DNA of 17,008 nt from Phycisphaerales bacterium UBA3158 (lineage in GTDB: Bacteria; Planctomycetota; Phycisphaerae; Phycisphaerales; SM1A02): assembly GCA_002364555.1 (NCBI GenBank), contig DEYM01000057.1, positions 27,805 to 44,812 of the forward strand. Reading direction: 5' to 3'. The notes under the pieces were generated by a model. It saw only the letters and a program-made list of their open reading frames with translations, made no database searches and had not been told where the DNA came from. This document shows, in pieces, positions 15,479-17,008 of the stretch. Position 1 is the first letter of the stretch. Each line of letters starts with the position of its first letter. Position numbers and translations under genes: made by a program.

Positions 15479-16939
15479 CTAGGCCCTTGCCGAGGCAGTC
15501 GCACGCTGGCTGGACAGATCGGCCAGATGCCGCTTGGCTTCACCAACCATGTAGAAGCTGCCTGTGATGCAGATCAGATCATCCCGGCTGGCCGCCTGAG
15601 CAGCGGTCTCCAGGGCCTTGGCGAGCGTTGGCTCGACTTGGCAGACCCGATTGTGCCGTTCGGCAAACCGCTTGGCCAGCTCCTCCGGCTCGGCTGCCCG
15701 GGGGTTGTTGGCCGCCTTTGTGAAGATGATCTTGTCTCCGCCAAGGGCCACCTTGTCCAGAAGCCCGTCGATGTCCTTGTCCTGACAGCAGCCGAAGACG
15801 CAGATCATCGAGTCGTTGGGTATGTGGGCACCCACGGTTCTCATGAGACATTCGAGAGCCGCTGGGTTGTGCGCACCATCGGCGAGGATGGCCGGCTTCT
15901 GCCAGAGGGGCTCCATGCGTCCCTCGATTTCGGTGTTCGCCAGACCTTCATAGACAGTCGATTCGTCGATGGTGCCGGTGTTGGCCGAGATCCCGTCGAT
16001 GGCTGCCAGCGACAGGGCGCAGTTGATGGCCTGGTGTGCACCGGGAAGTGGAACCGGGAGATGCATGTACTGGCTGCGACCCGTCATGAGACAGATTCGC
16101 GTGTGAGCACCGAGATCATCGGAAACACAGAATCGGCTGCTGAATTCGATTTCATTGCCGATGAACTGGATGGTCGTACCGACCTCTTCAGCCTTCGCTC
16201 GCAGGACTTCCTCAGCTTCGGGTGGCTGAGGAACGGAGATCACCGGCACGCCAGCCTTGATGATGCCGGCCTTTTCCGCGGCAATGGAGGCGATGTCCTT
16301 GCCCAGCAGATGCATGTGATCGAAATCGATCAAGGTCATCAGAGTGATGTCGGGATTGGTGAGATTAGTCGAATCAAGTCGACCACCAAGACCAGTCTCG
16401 ACGACTGCGATATCGACCGCCTGCTCAGCGAAGTGCTGCAGGCCGATGGCGGTGAGCAGTTCGAAGTAGGTTGCATCCGGAGCCACCTTTTCGGCAGCTT
16501 TGCCGACGCTGGCAACCAGTGATACGAAGGACGACTTGTCGATCATCTCGCCATTGATCGCGATCCGTTCACGGATGTCGGTCAAGTGTGGTGAGGTGTA
16601 TGTTCCGACGGTGTAGTCGGCGTGCTTCAGAATGGAGGCCACCATGGCGACAGTCGAACCCTTTCCGACGGTGCCGGCAACATGGGCGACCCGGACCGAC
16701 GCCTGCGGGTTGCCGATGGCATCGAGCAGTTTGGCCATTCGATCCAGCTTGAAGGTGTCCTGGTCGTACTTGACGGATCTGGCCCGCTCGAGGTCGGTCT
16801 TCTCCATCAGATACCGGACAGCGGTGTTGTAGGTGGTGACTTTGCTGGCCTTCAGAGCGGCATGACGACTGGACTTTGAGCCGCTTCGTCTCGGTGTTCT
16901 GGTCCGGCGAGCACTGGTAGTTTTCTTGGTTGCTGGCAT
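15479..16939 (-). CDS. folC: Folylpolyglutamate synthase / dihydrofolate synthase
   Basis: This 486-aa ATP-dependent Mur-ligase-family enzyme adds glutamate to folates and, in bifunctional forms, to dihydropteroate. Motifs in order are HVAGTVGKGST (86-96, P-loop), YTSPHLTDIRERI (114-126), ETGLGGRLDSTN (181-192), DHMHLLG (207-213), EKAGIIK (222-228, with the Lys expected to be carbamylated), IEGRMEPL (338-345) and ADGAHNP (353-359). The P-loop has Val where most FolCs have Asn or Lys (GTNGKGS). A 33-residue N-terminal tail very rich in Lys, Arg, Ser and Thr, with no acidic residue, precedes the catalytic core. An in-frame TAG at 16952-16954 and the absence of other in-frame starts before residue 45 fix the ATG at 16939, so the tail is real if the ATG is used. 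Upstream are a promoter candidate and paired repeats. The bifunctional assignment is inferred. Confidence 0.93.
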   Translation of the reverse strand: MPATKKTTSARRTRTPRRSGSKSSRHAALKASKVTTYNTAVRYLMEKTDLERARSVKYDQDTFKLDRMAKLLDAIGNPQASVRVAHVAGTVGKGSTVAMVASILKHADYTVGTYTSPHLTDIRERIAINGEMIDKSSFVSLVASVGKAAEKVAPDATYFELLTAIGLQHFAEQAVDIAVVETGLGGRLDSTNLTNPDITLMTLIDFDHMHLLGKDIASIAAEKAGIIKAGVPVISVPQPPEAEEVLRAKAEEVGTTIQFIGNEIEFSSRFCVSDDLGAHTRICLMTGRSQYMHLPVPLPGAHQAINCALSLAAIDGISANTGTIDESTVYEGLANTEIEGRMEPLWQKPAILADGAHNPAALECLMRTVGAHIPNDSMICVFGCCQDKDIDGLLDKVALGGDKIIFTKAANNPRAAEPEELAKRFAERHNRVCQVEPTLAKALETAAQAASRDDLICITGSFYMVGEAKRHLADLSSQRATASARA

Positions 16940-16948
16940 GATTCCGCC

Positions 16949-16977
16949 ATACTAGCGTATATGGCTCTCAAGATCAA
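16949..16977 (-). promoter_or_regulatory. Candidate sigma70-type promoter of folC (-leuS)
   Basis: On the minus strand, TTGATC (16972-16977) and TAGTAT (16949-16954) are separated by exactly 17 nt, a good housekeeping promoter match in an AT-rich stretch. The expected transcription start is near 16942, leaving about 3 nt before the folC ATG. If correct, the message would be nearly leaderless, which fits the lack of a usable Shine-Dalgarno. The promoter call is by consensus only. Confidence 0.5.
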
Positions 16978-16982
16978 ATATT

Positions 16983-17007
16983 CTGTCATAAATAACTGTC
17001 ATAAATA
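16983..17007 (-). repeat. Two direct repeats of 12 bp with 13-bp period upstream of folC
   Basis: CTGTCATAAATA occurs exactly at 16983-16994 and again at 16996-17007, separated by one base. In folC orientation this is TATTTATGACAG twice, followed by a degenerate, shortened relative (TATTTGATC) reaching into the -35. The repeats would lie at about -41 to -65 of the proposed folC start, where UP elements and activators bind. The array touches the window edge, so more copies may lie beyond it. Confidence 0.75.
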
Positions 17008-17008
17008 G

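Noticed and set aside
1..17008. Defence island, phage, CRISPR or mobile element
   Set aside because: No repeats-spacer array, integrase, transposase, nuclease or toxin-antitoxin motif was seen on either strand; the genes are mostly housekeeping.

Overview
The window looks like core chromosome from a free-living bacterium of moderately high GC. The best lineage guess is Planctomycetota, possibly Phycisphaerae-like. That rests on the sequence style of LeuRS (930 aa, with a planctomycete-looking stretch around the SERGGYP residues), a sugar-phosphate isomerase of the SAKSxDF/GIEYEG type common in planctomycetes, and a tpiA-secG-yicC gene order I associate with that group. It is inference from remembered family patterns, not from a search. 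I see no phage, transposon, plasmid, CRISPR, rRNA or tRNA signature.

Layout. Block 1 (1-6557, minus strand, transcribed toward position 1): alaS, a TIM-barrel sugar-phosphate isomerase/epimerase-like protein, a zinc-less MDR oxidoreductase, an M20D amidohydrolase, and the N-terminal 140 residues of a GCS2/YbdK-type carboxylate-amine ligase cut by the window edge. The last four are tightly spaced (10, 28 and 44 nt) and probably co-transcribed. Block 2 (6730-11011, plus strand): tpiA, secG, yicC, an APH/choline-kinase-fold phosphotransferase and a secreted PDZ protein, with small gaps (2, 28 and 1 nt after secG) that suggest one operon. A 172-nt region separates the divergent alaS and tpiA. Block 3 (11027-16939, minus strand): folC, leuS, a DUF2314-like protein and a small DUF2007-like membrane-anchored protein. 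The last three are coupled (2-nt gap, then an 11-nt overlap). Blocks 2 and 3 converge with only 15 nt between stop codons.

Functionally, the window combines housekeeping work (alanyl- and leucyl-tRNA charging, glycolysis, Sec export, RNA turnover, folate polyglutamylation) with poorly characterised passengers attached to those genes. I found no convincing new multi-gene system. The points most worth a second look are the paired 13-bp-period repeats upstream of folC, placed where an UP element or activator site would sit, together with a possible leaderless start; the histone-like basic tail on FolC; the leuS-coupled DUF2314/DUF2007 pair; and the small cluster pairing an amide-forming ligase with an amide-cleaving M20 hydrolase.
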